This document shows, piece after piece, positions 10,131-20,811 of a stretch of DNA of 64,000 bases (its first letter is position 1; every line of letters begins with the position of its first letter). The stretch comes from Lactobacillus sp. HBUAS51381 (GTDB lineage Bacteria; Bacillota; Bacilli; Lactobacillales; Lactobacillaceae), in assembly GCF_012641095.1 (NCBI RefSeq), contig NZ_JAAVSC010000005.1, positions 1 through 64,000 of the forward strand, given 5' to 3'. Under the pieces are notes generated by a model. That model worked only from the letters and a program-made list of their open reading frames with translations, was not told the DNA's origin and did no database searches. A program made the translations under genes and the position numbers.

Positions 10131-10312
10131 GATGCCGGAGGCAGCCAGTGATGGAGCCAGCCGTGACGACCCAGTTAGCCGGCGTTACTGGGTGGGACGA
10201 CTTGGGAGACTTGCGTACTTTGCAAGGCTTCCAAGCGAGGCGGAAGCCCGCTCTTTGGCTGGAACCGGTCCCCACCACAGCAGGCGGAATTGCTGGCAGC
10301 CGCAGGCAACTG
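10131..10312. repeat. Intergenic repeat, type 2 module (copy 1)
   Basis: Second module next to the type 1 copy. It begins GCCGGAGGCAGCCAG and ends GCTGGCAGCCGCAGGC, with an interior related to 21291-21492 and 53880-54060 (inverted relative to those). No plausible protein is encoded. Confidence 0.65.
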
Positions 10313-10368
10313 GTCTAATCCGTTTAACTGGCAAGGCGGTCAGTTAACCACCACATATCACCAGACCG

Positions 10369-13300
10369 TTACTTCTCGTCCGCCTTGGGCTTGGTCGTCT
10401 CGAGGACGATATCCCGTAAGGCGCCCATGAATTGTCGGACCTGTGGCAACCAGTCCTGCACCGTCATGTTCGGCTGTAAGACCAATTTGACGTGCAGGCG
10501 GTCGTCGTTAATCGCGACCGTCGCCTTTAACTTGGTCGCCGACAAGGCCTTAAAGACGTCCTGGCCACCCAGAATGTTGGTGCCCTGTTTGGAGATCGTG
10601 ACGAAGACATCCCCATTGACCCGTCGAATCTTATCCACTAGCGCCAAATCGGCCGCCAGCTTCAATTGGCCAATCGTCAACAGTTGGGCCACGCTCTCTG
10701 GGTACTCCCCGAACCGGTCAATCAGATCCGCCTTGATCTCGTCGACCTCGTCGTCACTTTCCAGTTGCCGAATTCGTTTGTACATTTCAATCTTCTGCTG
10801 CTCATCTTCAATGTAATCGCTCGGCAGGTAGGCTTCCACACCCAATTCGACCGTGGTATCGGTCTTCGGCTGGGTCTTCTTGCCCCGCTTCTTAGCGACC
10901 GCATCGCTTAACATCTGCGTATAGAGATCATACCCCACGGAATTAATGAACCCGTGTTGCTGTTTCCCCAATAGGTTTCCTGCGCCCCGAATGGACAGGT
11001 CACGCATCGCAATCTTAAATCCGGACCCCAGCTCGGTGAAGTCCTTAATGGCTTCGAGCCGCTTCTCGCTGACCTCCGTCAAGACCTTGTTCGGCTTGTA
11101 CGTGAAGTAGGCGTAAGCCACCCGGTTACTCCGACCGATCCGCCCACGCAATTGGTACAGCTGGGACAGGCCCATGCGGTCGGCATTTTCCACGAATAGC
11201 GTATTGGCGTTAGGAATATCGATCCCCGTTTCAATGATGGTCGTGGTGACCAACACGTCGTAATCGCCGCGCAAGAAGTCAAAGAGCACCCCTTCCAGCT
11301 GCGACTCGGTCATTTTACCGTGAATGTAGCCGACACGTGCCTCGGGAACCAACGCCTGAATCTGACTGACGGTCTTTTCAATGTCATCCACCCGGTTGTG
11401 CAGGTAGAAGACCTGGCCGCCCCGTTGCATTTCACGCCGAATCCCATCCTGGATGGCGCCGGCATTCTGTTCCATGACGTAGGTCTGAATCGGGAACCGG
11501 TTAGCCGGTGGCGTCTCGATCACGGAGAGGTCCCGAACCCCCAGCATAGACATGTGGAGCGTCCGGGGGATTGGGGTCGCCGTCAACGTCAGCACGTCAA
11601 CGTTGGCCTTCAACTGCTTCAAACGTTCCTTATGTTTGACGCCAAATCGCTGTTCCTCATCCACGAGAACTAATCCCAGATTCTTGAACTTGACATCTTG
11701 GGACAGGAGTCGGTGCGTTCCGACCACGATGTCCAACTGGCCGTCTTCCAGGTCCTTGATGGACTGGTGAATCTGCTTGGTTGTCCGGAATCGGGAGAAC
11801 ATCTCGACGGTAATCGGGTAGCCCTCGAACCGGTTGACCATGGTGTCGTAGTGTTGTTGCGCCAGGATCGTGGTCGGGACCAGAAAGGCCACCTGCTTGC
11901 CCGCTTCGACCGCCTTAAAGGCCGCGCGCAGGGCCACTTCGGTCTTACCATAACCCACGTCCCCCACGAGCAGGCGGTCCATCGGCCGAGCTTTTTCCAT
12001 ATCGTGCTTCACTTCGTCGATCGTTCGGAGTTGATCCGGCGTTTCGGCATATGGAAAGTCATTCTCAAAGTCGGTCTGGAGACTGTCGTCGTGTGGAAAG
12101 GCAAAGCCCTTCTCCGCCGCGCGTTTGGCATACAGATCGACCAATTCATCGGCGATGTCTTCAATCTTGGCGGCGACCTTACTCTTGGTCTTCGCCCACT
12201 CGGACCCACCGAGCTTGTTAATCCGCGGCTTCTTGTCTTCCGAGGACACGTACTTTTGAATCAGGTTCAGTTGGGTCACTGGAATGAAGAGTTGGGCGTT
12301 GTCCTGGTAGTCGATGGTCATGTAGTCCTGATGGACCCCATCGACGGTCAGCGTCTGCATCCCAATAAACTTCCCAATCCCGTGATTGACGTGCACCACG
12401 TAATCGCCGGGTTTCAGATCGGTATAACTCTTCAGGCGTTCCGCGTTGGCCATGGTTTGGCGTCGTGGTCGCTTCTTAGTGACCTTCTGGAACATTTCGG
12501 CTTCCGTGATGACCACCAGATTGGCCTCGGGCAATTCGAAGCCCGTGCGTAATCGTTCGGGAACCAGCTGGGTGAGGCCACCTTGGAGGTTCTCTTCCTT
12601 GGTCAAAACGGCCTGAATCTCGAAGTCATCCAAGGTTTCTTCAATCTTAGCCAGCCGCTCCTCGTCTTGAACCAGTAAAACAATCGTCTGTTTTTGTTTG
12701 TGCCATCGGTCGATTTCGGTCTTCATGACCGGTAATTGCCCGAAGAACTGTTGCATGGCGCGGGTGGCAATGTTCGTCACCGCCTGGAACCGGAGACTCC
12801 CCATTCCCTTTTGAAATAAGGCCAGCATGATCTGCGCGTGTCGGTCCTGCTTCAAAATCGGCCGCAATTCGCCGCCAAACGTCTGCTGGGCAAAGATCTG
12901 GTGGTGGGCGAGTTTATCGGTCGCCCAGTTGGCCTCATCTTCCAGCAATTGCCGTTCGCCATCCTGGAGACGCGAATAGTCCCCGAACAACGCCAAGCCA
13001 TCGTCTGGTAAATAATCCAGGAGCTGGTGATGTTCTGGGAATAGATAATCAGCAAATTCCATGAGTTGCGGATCGACGGACCCCTTACGCAACCCGTCAA
13101 TCAATGGTTTAACCTGATTGGTCAGCGTCGTAGCCGCATCCTCATCGAGTTGGGCCACCTGCTGGGTCAACGCAGCCGTCAGCGCATCAGCGCCGGCCGC
13201 GCGTTCGTCGGCGGTCAGAATAAAGTCGGTCGCCGGTAAAATTTCCACTTCGTCGACATTTTCAATGCTCCGTTGCGTCGCGGGGTCAAAGTACCGCAGC

Positions 13301-13902
13301 GAGTCGACTTCCGTATCAAAGAAATCCAGCCGCACCGGATAGTCCGCCGCTAAAGGATAGATGTCCACGATGGACCCGCGAATGGCGAAATCGCCGGGAC
13401 CCGCGACGAGCTTCTGATGGGTGTAGCCCATACCAAATAACCGCTGCTGCAGGCTTTCGAGATCAAAGTCAGCCCCAATCTTGACGCTGAATCGCGCCGC
13501 CGCAAAGTTAGCCGGCGCCGGCAAAAAGCGCCGCAAGCCGGACAACGCCGTCACAATCACGACAGGCCGGTCGCTCTGCAGGGCGCGTAAGGCATCGATT
13601 CGTGAGGACCGATACTCGGGCGAGCTGGTCGCCACTTCGGCCGCCAACAATTCTTCCACCGGAAATTCAAAGAGCTCGTCTTCATCCAGTAGGTTGGCGA
13701 GATCATCCACCAATTGCCCGGCGTGATACAGCGTATCCGTCACGTAAACGATGGACCGTTGTTGTTCGTGGAGCAGACTGGCAATAAACAGCGTCTCGGC
13801 CGAACCGTTGAGCCCGGTCACCAATTGGCGTTGTCCAATCCCCAACGTTTGCCGGATCGTCGCGTACGCCGGTGTCTGCGTCATAAATGCTTCTAAATTC
13901 AC
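10369..13902 (-). CDS. mfd: Transcription-repair coupling factor Mfd
   Basis: DNA translocase that removes RNA polymerase stalled at lesions and recruits UvrA. It has 1177 residues, the family norm. The UvrB-like N-terminal region includes a PLAADYPVRLDFFDTEVDSLRYFD block. The RNA-polymerase interaction domain follows around residues 480-560 (GDYVVHVNHGIGKFIG). The RecG-like motor has Walker A GDVGYGKTE and the DEEQRFGVKHKE motif, then helicase motifs (ETGIDIPNANTL, QLYQLRGRIGRS) and the C-terminal TRCF domain. The start is GTG at 13902 with a GAGGAA site. It follows pth by 17 bases and is cotranscribed with it. Confidence 0.98.
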   Translation of the reverse strand: MNLEAFMTQTPAYATIRQTLGIGQRQLVTGLNGSAETLFIASLLHEQQRSIVYVTDTLYHAGQLVDDLANLLDEDELFEFPVEELLAAEVATSSPEYRSSRIDALRALQSDRPVVIVTALSGLRRFLPAPANFAAARFSVKIGADFDLESLQQRLFGMGYTHQKLVAGPGDFAIRGSIVDIYPLAADYPVRLDFFDTEVDSLRYFDPATQRSIENVDEVEILPATDFILTADERAAGADALTAALTQQVAQLDEDAATTLTNQVKPLIDGLRKGSVDPQLMEFADYLFPEHHQLLDYLPDDGLALFGDYSRLQDGERQLLEDEANWATDKLAHHQIFAQQTFGGELRPILKQDRHAQIMLALFQKGMGSLRFQAVTNIATRAMQQFFGQLPVMKTEIDRWHKQKQTIVLLVQDEERLAKIEETLDDFEIQAVLTKEENLQGGLTQLVPERLRTGFELPEANLVVITEAEMFQKVTKKRPRRQTMANAERLKSYTDLKPGDYVVHVNHGIGKFIGMQTLTVDGVHQDYMTIDYQDNAQLFIPVTQLNLIQKYVSSEDKKPRINKLGGSEWAKTKSKVAAKIEDIADELVDLYAKRAAEKGFAFPHDDSLQTDFENDFPYAETPDQLRTIDEVKHDMEKARPMDRLLVGDVGYGKTEVALRAAFKAVEAGKQVAFLVPTTILAQQHYDTMVNRFEGYPITVEMFSRFRTTKQIHQSIKDLEDGQLDIVVGTHRLLSQDVKFKNLGLVLVDEEQRFGVKHKERLKQLKANVDVLTLTATPIPRTLHMSMLGVRDLSVIETPPANRFPIQTYVMEQNAGAIQDGIRREMQRGGQVFYLHNRVDDIEKTVSQIQALVPEARVGYIHGKMTESQLEGVLFDFLRGDYDVLVTTTIIETGIDIPNANTLFVENADRMGLSQLYQLRGRIGRSNRVAYAYFTYKPNKVLTEVSEKRLEAIKDFTELGSGFKIAMRDLSIRGAGNLLGKQQHGFINSVGYDLYTQMLSDAVAKKRGKKTQPKTDTTVELGVEAYLPSDYIEDEQQKIEMYKRIRQLESDDEVDEIKADLIDRFGEYPESVAQLLTIGQLKLAADLALVDKIRRVNGDVFVTISKQGTNILGGQDVFKALSATKLKATVAINDDRLHVKLVLQPNMTVQDWLPQVRQFMGALRDIVLETTKPKADEK

Positions 13903-13919
13903 GAGATAACTTCCTCTTC

Positions 13920-14477
13920 TTAGTTGTACTTATTCATTAACTGAGTGAATGCCGTTCCACTGAGCCAATCATCCAACGCCGCCACAGCCTTATCCGCTGA
14001 TTGATTGAAGAGCGGTTGCTGTTCGGCGGTGAATTTGGTCAGGACGTAATCCACGACCGACATCTTCTGGGGATGACCGGTACCCACCCGCAAGCGCTTG
14101 AAATCCTTACTGGACACGTGGGCAATGATACTCTTAATCCCGTTGTGACCGCCGGCAGAACCGTGATCACGTAGCCGAATGTGGCCCACGGGCAGATCCA
14201 TATCGTCATGCACGATAAAAATATCATCCAGATCAATCTTAAAGTAGTCCATGAGTGGATGAACGGCGCGCCCGGATTCGTTCATAAACGTCGTTGGCTT
14301 CACAACCAAGACCTTCTCGCCATTGACGATGCCGGTGCCGTAACGGGCATCCATCTTCCGCGTCGTCAGCGCGATGTTGTGCTGCTTGGCGAATTCATCA
14401 ACGACCATGAACCCCGTGTTGTGCCGGGTGCCATTATATTGCGGACCAATGTTGCCTAAACCAACGATCATTTTCAT
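13920..14477 (-). CDS. pth: Peptidyl-tRNA hydrolase
   Basis: Releases peptides from prematurely dropped peptidyl-tRNA so the tRNA can be reused; cytosolic and essential. The 185-residue sequence contains the N-terminal GLGNIGPQYNGTRHNTGF signature with the catalytic His, the FMNESGRAV block and the HDDMDLPVG motif, followed by GSAGGHNGIKSI. It is the first gene of the pth-mfd pair on the minus strand. A GGGAGAA ribosome site precedes the ATG. Confidence 0.97.
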   Translation of the reverse strand: MKMIVGLGNIGPQYNGTRHNTGFMVVDEFAKQHNIALTTRKMDARYGTGIVNGEKVLVVKPTTFMNESGRAVHPLMDYFKIDLDDIFIVHDDMDLPVGHIRLRDHGSAGGHNGIKSIIAHVSSKDFKRLRVGTGHPQKMSVVDYVLTKFTAEQQPLFNQSADKAVAALDDWLSGTAFTQLMNKYN

Positions 14478-15033
14478 ACTTGCTAAGTTCTCCCTTTTAT
14501 CTTTACATTTTTAAAGACGATGCGCGAATCCCAGTCAATAACGGGTTCCGCGAGCCACTGCAACCTAATCTCTTCATCATAACGGGTCGCAATCGACCAT
14601 CACAAGCCTCGCCGCCGCAATATATGAAAGACTTAAGCTTAATTCTAACGCCACTGGCCACGATACCTCGTCATATCGCTATCGTAAGCGTGAACCTCAG
14701 CGACCGATAGTATAAACGACCACGTCTTGGCAACCATTGTGGTGCCCAACGATGAGGCCCCTCAAGGTAGGCGAGAGACAAAATAGCTGAACGGAAGCAT
14801 CTCCCCGTCCAGCTGGCTCAAATCACATGCATCGTCTCAAATTAACACTCTTGAGTATAGCATAATCCCCCTATGACTGCACCGATTCCGCCCCCAGGTG
14901 AACCGTTTCACTAAAAGAAAGCGCTGTTTTCACAAATTTTCAACCGGGGTCGTGGTCGGACCGTAGTTAACATGTTATACTTACGAGTGGGTATTTCTGC
15001 GTACCTTGATGTCATAAATTTATTAGGAGATGA
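14478..15033. promoter_or_regulatory. Divergent intergenic region pth/ldh with probable ldh promoter and a weak cre-like site
   Basis: About 555 bases with no supported gene. On the plus strand a TATACT -10 box lies at 14976-14981, about 55 bases before the ldh start; the -35 region (TGGTCG) is weak. At 14915-14929 the segment AAGAAAGCGCTGTTT matches a catabolite-responsive element with about two mismatches. Its position upstream of the -10 would suit CcpA activation of ldh, but this is tentative. Confidence 0.4.
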
Positions 15034-15993
<960 letters not shown>

Positions 15994-16012
15994 TTCAATT
16001 CATTAAAAATAA

Positions 16013-16045
16013 AATCGTCGTTCCTGCGGGAGCGGCGATTTTTTT
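16013..16045 (+). terminator. Rho-independent terminator after ldh
   Basis: Stem AATCGTCGTTCC / GGAGCGGCGATT with a four-base loop and a run of seven T, starting about 20 bases after the ldh stop. Confidence 0.9.
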
Positions 16046-16497
16046 GCTGTCCAATATGGGTGATCCCCTGTCGCCAGATTTAACCGGCATCACGATTATT
16101 TTTGCTTTATTTTTTGTCTTTTTTACCAGATTTTTCACGTTGTTGCACCGCTAATATCGACCCGATGACAGGACGCATTGCGAAATTAAGTCGTCATTGC
16201 CCAGCTAGCTTTTCCGATTCTTGAGCTCACGTTTAACGGTATCAGACCAGTGTTTCCCGTTTTCTGAACAGCAAACGGGTCACTTTCATCAAGGCCCAAG
16301 CCATTTATTCCCGTAACGGTCAACACTAACAATCTTAAATATTAACATTAGAAAATAAACCGGTGTTGTAACCGCTACCATTCAGGCATCTCGATTGTCA
16401 TTTAAGGTAGTTTGAAGTAAGCTAGGTTTATGCTAGTACGTGATCGTTAAGGATAACGACTTTCTTGCCACTGGCTTATTTTAGGAGGTCATACCCA
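16046..16497. other. Intergenic region ldh to L,D-transpeptidase
   Basis: About 450 bases without a supported reading frame. A loose plus-strand promoter (TTGTCA followed after 17 bases by TAAGCT) lies near 16396-16424. I see no riboswitch or RNA gene. Confidence 0.3.
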
Positions 16498-17886
16498 ATG
16501 AAAAAGAAAACCGGCTTCATAATCGGCATCGCGACCGCAATCATCGCGGTTGGTGCGATTTACGTGGGCCAAGCGGTTCATTATTCCTCAGCCAAGGTCT
16601 TCTTCAAGGATACCGAGATTGCTGGGGTCAATGTCGGCGGGAGCACCGCCGATCAAGCCGCCACCAAACTCAAATCTGCGTTGAAGGATCAGCAATTGAC
16701 GTTAAAGGACGGCAGTCAAACAGTCGCCACGTTTAAGACGCAAAAAGTCAATCTCAAGGTGACGTCTAAAGCCGCCCTGAAACAGTTGATTGCCAAGCAA
16801 AATGTCTGGTCCTGGCCAGCGCACGTGACAACTGCCACGGCCGACAGTATCGAGCTGAACGCGAGCGACGCGAATCAGCAAAGTGTCAAAGCTTTAGCCA
16901 CAACGATTGCGGCCAAGGCAAACAAGACGCGAACCGCCGCGAAGAGTGCCACGTTCACCTACAAGAATGGCCAATACGTGGTCACTAAGGAACAAAAGGG
17001 TAACCAGTTAGATGCCGACAAGGTCGCTACATCGATTACCAACGCCATCGAGAAAGGCGAAAAAACCGTCACTGTTTCTAAGGATTATATCAAGCCAGCG
17101 GTCACCGTTAATAGCGCCAGCTTCAAGGCAGCCAAAGCCAAAGCAACCGCGATTACCAAGGAAAGTTACGTTTACAAGTTAAGTGGTCACAAAATCACCA
17201 TTCCGGCCGAAACGTTGGCCAGTTGGTTGACGCTGAAGAATGGCAAGCTGACGACCAACACATCGGCCGTTAGGGGTTATCTGACGAAGCTCAGTCACAA
17301 GTATGGGACCATCAACAAGACCCGGACCTTTAAGTCTACCAAACGGGGAACGGTCAAGGTCAACGCTGGTCTGTATGGCTGGAGTATCAAGGTGAAATCC
17401 GAGACGCCCGTCCTGAGTAAGCTGGTCTTAGCCGGCAAGGGCATGTCACGGACCCCAGCTATTCAGGGTAGTGGCTACCACAGTAATGGTACCGATATTG
17501 GCAGTTCCTACGTGGAAGTCGATAAAGTCAACCAGCACATGTGGGTCTACAAGAATGGCAAGCTCGTGGTCTCAACGGATGTGGTAACCGGTCTCCCAAC
17601 GACCGCGCATCACACGCCAACTGGGGTCTGGGTCATTTGGAGTAAGCAACGCAACACCACGTTACGCGGCCAAAACGATAATGGTTCCAACTACGCCTCC
17701 AAGGTGAAGTATTGGATGCCGATCGATGACACCGGCGTCGGGATTCACGACTCATCCTGGCAACCGCAATACGGTGGCACGTGGTACAAGAAACACGGCT
17801 CACACGGCTGTGTCAACACACCACCTTCCAAGATTAAGACCGTTTACGAAAACGTCAGTGTCGGCACGCCCGTCATTGTCTTCTAA
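16498..17886 (+). CDS. L,D-transpeptidase with peptidoglycan-binding domain (YkuD family)
   Basis: Exported membrane-anchored enzyme expected to form 3-3 peptidoglycan cross-links or to modify stem peptides. A cytoplasmic KKK start and one TM/signal-anchor helix (about residues 6-24) are followed by a putative peptidoglycan-binding region (about 30-330, the PG_binding_4-like AGVNVGGSTADQA start). The C-terminal YkuD domain holds the catalytic signature with GVGIHDS and HGSHGCVNTP (Cys near 447). The ATG at 16498 has an AGGAGG site; the upstream in-frame ATG at 16465 has none. It is monocistronic with a good terminator. Beta-lactam insensitivity is a known property of this family. Confidence 0.92.
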   Translation: MKKKTGFIIGIATAIIAVGAIYVGQAVHYSSAKVFFKDTEIAGVNVGGSTADQAATKLKSALKDQQLTLKDGSQTVATFKTQKVNLKVTSKAALKQLIAKQNVWSWPAHVTTATADSIELNASDANQQSVKALATTIAAKANKTRTAAKSATFTYKNGQYVVTKEQKGNQLDADKVATSITNAIEKGEKTVTVSKDYIKPAVTVNSASFKAAKAKATAITKESYVYKLSGHKITIPAETLASWLTLKNGKLTTNTSAVRGYLTKLSHKYGTINKTRTFKSTKRGTVKVNAGLYGWSIKVKSETPVLSKLVLAGKGMSRTPAIQGSGYHSNGTDIGSSYVEVDKVNQHMWVYKNGKLVVSTDVVTGLPTTAHHTPTGVWVIWSKQRNTTLRGQNDNGSNYASKVKYWMPIDDTGVGIHDSSWQPQYGGTWYKKHGSHGCVNTPPSKIKTVYENVSVGTPVIVF

Positions 17887-17900
17887 TGAATTTTTAAGTC

Positions 17901-17939
17901 AAGCACGATCCGCCCTTTTGGGTTGGATCGTGCTTTTTT
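17901..17939 (+). terminator. Rho-independent terminator after the L,D-transpeptidase
   Basis: Stem AAGCACGATCCGCCC / GGGTTGGATCGTGCTT with a TTTT loop and a T-run. Confidence 0.92.
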
Positions 17940-18077
17940 GATAAGCGCTTCCACGTACCGGCCCCTTTACGAAAACTTTATCTCGCTTTCACCAAAAAGT
18001 GCTACCATTTGTAGCGAAAACTATGGTATCATTAAGGGAGATTATTAGAAGTTTCTAATTTTTAGGAGGTCACTGTT

Positions 18078-18719
18078 ATGCTGCTAAAATCCCTAGTGAA
18101 ACCGAAAGAACGGTTAGTTACGGTTCGCGAGGACGTCACCCTGGAACAAGCCCTGAAAGTCTTAGAAGACTCGGGCTATCGGTGTGTGCCGATCCTGGAT
18201 GAAACCGGACAGATCTTCCGGGGAAACATTTATAAGATGCACATTTATCGCCATAAATCCCGGGGCGGCGACATGCAGCTCCCGGTGACATCACTACTGA
18301 AGAACGCCACGAAGTTTATTTCGGTTAACGCCGCCTTCTTCAACGTCTTCTTCTCCATTAAGGATTTACCTTACATCGCCGTGTTAGATGATCAAAATGC
18401 CTTCTATGGGATTCTGACGCATACCCGGTTGATGGACATGCTCTCCCAATCCTGGAACGTCAACATCGGCAGTTACGTGATTACCGTCGTTTCCGCCGGT
18501 GAACGTGGTGATTTGGCTGGGATGGCCAAGATCATTACCAAGTACACCTCGATTGCCAGCGTCATCAGTCTGGATGCCCAGGAAGGCGAATTGGTTCACC
18601 GGACCATGTTCACCCTCCCCGCTGAAGTCGACGAAGAAAAGTTAGACCGGATTGTTAAAGCCCTCGAACGTAAGGAATTCCATGTTCCAGAAATTGAAGA
18701 CCTGCGTCACGAAAGCTAA
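18078..18719 (+). CDS. cbpA: CBS and ACT domain protein, probable c-di-AMP-binding CbpA
   Basis: Cytosolic sensor-type protein of 213 residues. Two CBS motifs form a Bateman module in residues 1-130 (TLEQALKVLEDSGYRCVPIL, then LPYIAVLDDQNAFYGILTHTRLMDML). An ACT-like domain follows at about 135-205 (GSYVITVVSAGERGDLAGMA). This architecture matches CbpA proteins that bind cyclic-di-AMP in Listeria and lactobacilli; the ligand here is inferred from the family. An AGGAGGT site precedes the ATG and a terminator follows closely, so it is a single-gene unit. A small inverted repeat, GCTAC-N5-GTAGC, lies upstream near 18001-18016. Confidence 0.8.
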   Translation: MLLKSLVKPKERLVTVREDVTLEQALKVLEDSGYRCVPILDETGQIFRGNIYKMHIYRHKSRGGDMQLPVTSLLKNATKFISVNAAFFNVFFSIKDLPYIAVLDDQNAFYGILTHTRLMDMLSQSWNVNIGSYVITVVSAGERGDLAGMAKIITKYTSIASVISLDAQEGELVHRTMFTLPAEVDEEKLDRIVKALERKEFHVPEIEDLRHES

Positions 18720-18734
18720 ATCAAAATGATTGTG

Positions 18735-18766
18735 AAGCCTGGGAAATGATTCTCAGGCTTTTTTTT
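18735..18766 (+). terminator. Rho-independent terminator after cbpA
   Basis: Stem AAGCCTGGGAA / TTCTCAGGCTT followed by eight T, 16 bases after the stop. Confidence 0.9.
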
Positions 18767-18791
18767 GCACTTCCGAACATGCCACCAACTA

Positions 18792-18882
18792 GGCTGGTCG
18801 CCTTACCGTTCGCCAAATTCGGTCTGGAACGCTGTGGGCAGGACGGGAAAAGCCAAAGCCCTGTCTTTTCCCTCGCTGTGCG
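18792..18882. repeat. Intergenic repeat, type 1 module, left half only (copy 2)
   Basis: Contains the shared blocks GGTCGCCTTACCGTTCGCC, AAATTCGGTCTGGAACGCTG and AAAGCCCTGTCTTTTCCCTC in the order seen at 59683-59765. The right arm of the inverted repeat is missing, so this copy is truncated. It sits between the convergent cbpA and mazF genes. Confidence 0.8.
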
Positions 18883-18886
18883 AAAA

Positions 18887-18921
18887 CAAAAAAGCCCAGA
18901 ACAAAGTTGTCCTGAACTTAA
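18887..18921 (-). terminator. Rho-independent terminator after mazF
   Basis: On the minus strand the stem AGTTCAGGAC / GTTCTGGGCT (with G-U pairs) is followed by TTTTTTG, just after the mazF stop. Confidence 0.7.
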
Positions 18922-18936
18922 CTGTCACTAAAGGTT

Positions 18937-19335
18937 CTATGTAGTGCGGGTGTTACTTCGATTCCGCTTTTTCTTCGACTTATCCACCAAACCCACGCTA
19001 GTTGCTAACGCGGCGTCAACCAACGCCATCGTCTTAACATCCAAGTGGGTGACCTGATCCTTCAACCGCTGTTTATCGATCGTGCGGATCTGTTCAAGCA
19101 AAATGACGGAATCCCGCTCGATACCGGTTCGCTCCGCCGAGATGCCAACGTGTGTTGGCATCTTCGGTTTCTCGATCCGGGCGGTGATTGCCGCCACAAT
19201 TACGGTTGGACTGTAATGGTTTCCCACGTTGTTTTGGATAATTAAGACGGGACGCATGCCGCCCTGTTCCGAACCAACGACTGGTGATAGGTCGGCGAAG
19301 AAAACATCACCGCGTTTGACTTCAACACGGGCCAT
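18937..19335 (-). CDS. mazF: MazF/EndoA-type endoribonuclease toxin
   Basis: Toxin of the chromosomal MazEF (NdoA/EndoA) type that cleaves mRNA at short specific sites. The 132-residue protein starts with [20 protein letters not shown] and carries RPVLIIQNN, the [10 protein letters not shown] block and [18 protein letters not shown], all diagnostic. A basic tail ([14 protein letters not shown]) extends beyond the usual C-terminus. It lies 29 bases after the antitoxin gene and downstream of alr, the order seen in Bacillus (alr-ndoAI-ndoA). The toxin appears intact. Confidence 0.93.
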   Translation of the reverse strand: MARVEVKRGDVFFADLSPVVGSEQGGMRPVLIIQNNVGNHYSPTVIVAAITARIEKPKMPTHVGISAERTGIERDSVILLEQIRTIDKQRLKDQVTHLDVKTMALVDAALATSVGLVDKSKKKRNRSNTRTT

Positions 19336-19364
19336 GGGCCGCCATCCCCTATCTGCTATTCAAT

Positions 19365-19598
19365 TTATTGTTGTGATTGTGTTCTGCGATACTGAGTCAA
19401 GCACCGTTCTGCTTCTTCTTCACACGGTGTAAATAGACGCGCAATATCCTGATTAATAAGGGCCATCGCCTGATACCCGGCAATCAACGAAAGTTTATCA
19501 GCTGCAGCTGACCGTAGCGGCACCAACGCCTGACGTTGGACGCGTTTGGAAATGTGTAACCGTAAAGCTGGTCGGTTTAATTGCTGTGTGCGGATCAT
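19365..19598 (-). CDS. MazE-like antitoxin (NdoAI position)
   Basis: Short protein of 77 residues directly upstream of mazF. The sequence is divergent, with no textbook ribbon-helix-helix motif visible by eye, so the call rests mainly on its position between alr and mazF and its size. The ATG at 19598 has a GGAGGG ribosome site. The frame remains open nine codons further upstream, but without such a site. The antitoxin would bind and block MazF and autoregulate the pair. Confidence 0.7.
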   Translation of the reverse strand: MIRTQQLNRPALRLHISKRVQRQALVPLRSAAADKLSLIAGYQAMALINQDIARLFTPCEEEAERCLTQYRRTQSQQ

Positions 19599-19681
19599 GA
19601 TTTCCCTCCTAGGCTGTTTATTCATCTCGACTCATATAGTTTACCACGAATAAGCAACCCTGGACACTATAACCCGCTGAA

Positions 19682-20806
19682 TTAATTGAGATACCGCCGC
19701 GGCAAACGACTGGTAAACCCACAAGCGATCTCGTAATGGATGGTCTGACAGTAATCAGCGACGTCCTGTAAGGTAATCTCGGCACCCTGATCTTTTCCAA
19801 TTAACGTGACCGTCGTGCCCCGCGAATAATCATGGGGTAAACGCACCATCAGTTGATCCATGCAGACGCGCCCAATGATTTCACAGGCCTGCCCCGCGAT
19901 CAGGACATGGAAACCCTGTAATCGCCGCTCATAGCCGTCAGCGTACCCAATCGGCACCGTGCCGACCCATTCATCCTGAGTCGCCGTGTAAGTGGCCCCA
20001 TAACCCACCGAATCACCGGCCGCGATCCGCTTGCTAAAGACCAGTTCGCTGGTCAAGCTCATCGCTGGTTCCAGTGGATAAGGTGAGGTCATAGCCGTTC
20101 CCGAAGGATTTAGCCCGTAGCCCGAAACCCCGAAACGAATCATATTGTCGTTACAATCTGCGTGCCACAGGCTCGTTGCGGAATTGGACACGTGGACGTA
20201 GCGCGGCCGCGGTAACGGATCAGTTAGTTCATGCCATTTGGCAACCTGTTGCTTGAAATACCGGTCATCGGGACTGTCGGCCGTCGCAAAGTGGGTAAAA
20301 ATTCCCTCGAAGTCCAACGTCGCGCTGTGGGCCTTCAAGAAGTCAACGGCGGTTGTTAATTCCGCCACCGTTCGGAACCCAATCCGCCCCATCCCGGTGT
20401 CGACACCCAGATGGACATGTAACGGCGCTGTGAGGGACGTTGCCAGTGCTAAATAAGCCTGGGCATCGGCTAACCAGTCCGTCGCCGCCACCGTCACGGA
20501 GATGTTCTCCGCCGCCATCAACGGCGCATCGGCCGGCGACGTCACCCCGAGAATCAAGATGGGCTCATTGAACCCCGCCGCCCGCAGTTCCAAGGCTTCA
20601 TCTAGAATGGCCACACAGAATCCGGTCGCACCGGCATCTTTGGCCGCTTGTGCCACCTGAATGGCGCCATGACCATAACCATTGGCCTTCACCACCATAA
20701 ATAATTCACAATTCTGATCTAACCGCTCAACTTCAGCGTGAATATTGTGCCGTAGCGCAGACCGATCAATGATCAGTTGCGTTGGACGATGTACCCCAAC
20801 TACCAT
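19682..20806 (-). CDS. alr: Alanine racemase
   Basis: PLP enzyme converting L-Ala to D-Ala for peptidoglycan and teichoic acid. The PLP-lysine motif [10 protein letters not shown] lies at about residues 37-46. The GMGRIGFR segment, the catalytic tyrosine region SVGYGATY and the C-terminal [12 protein letters not shown] motif are present in 374 residues, the typical length. Five bases separate it from acpS, so acpS-alr-mazEF probably form one operon in this minus-strand order, as known in Bacillota. Confidence 0.97.
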   Translation of the reverse strand: MVVGVHRPTQLIIDRSALRHNIHAEVERLDQNCELFMVVKANGYGHGAIQVAQAAKDAGATGFCVAILDEALELRAAGFNEPILILGVTSPADAPLMAAENISVTVAATDWLADAQAYLALATSLTAPLHVHLGVDTGMGRIGFRTVAELTTAVDFLKAHSATLDFEGIFTHFATADSPDDRYFKQQVAKWHELTDPLPRPRYVHVSNSATSLWHADCNDNMIRFGVSGYGLNPSGTAMTSPYPLEPAMSLTSELVFSKRIAAGDSVGYGATYTATQDEWVGTVPIGYADGYERRLQGFHVLIAGQACEIIGRVCMDQLMVRLPHDYSRGTTVTLIGKDQGAEITLQDVADYCQTIHYEIACGFTSRLPRRYLN

Positions 20807-20811
20807 GACAC

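Noticed and set aside
11698-12552. 284-codon plus-strand frame inside mfd
   Set aside because: Antisense to conserved helicase motifs of Mfd; length is explained by the GC-biased codon use of the real gene.
14590-14870. Possible T-box or riboswitch ahead of ldh
   Set aside because: No T-box sequence, no terminator/antiterminator pair and no known aptamer core could be recognised; only loose hairpins.
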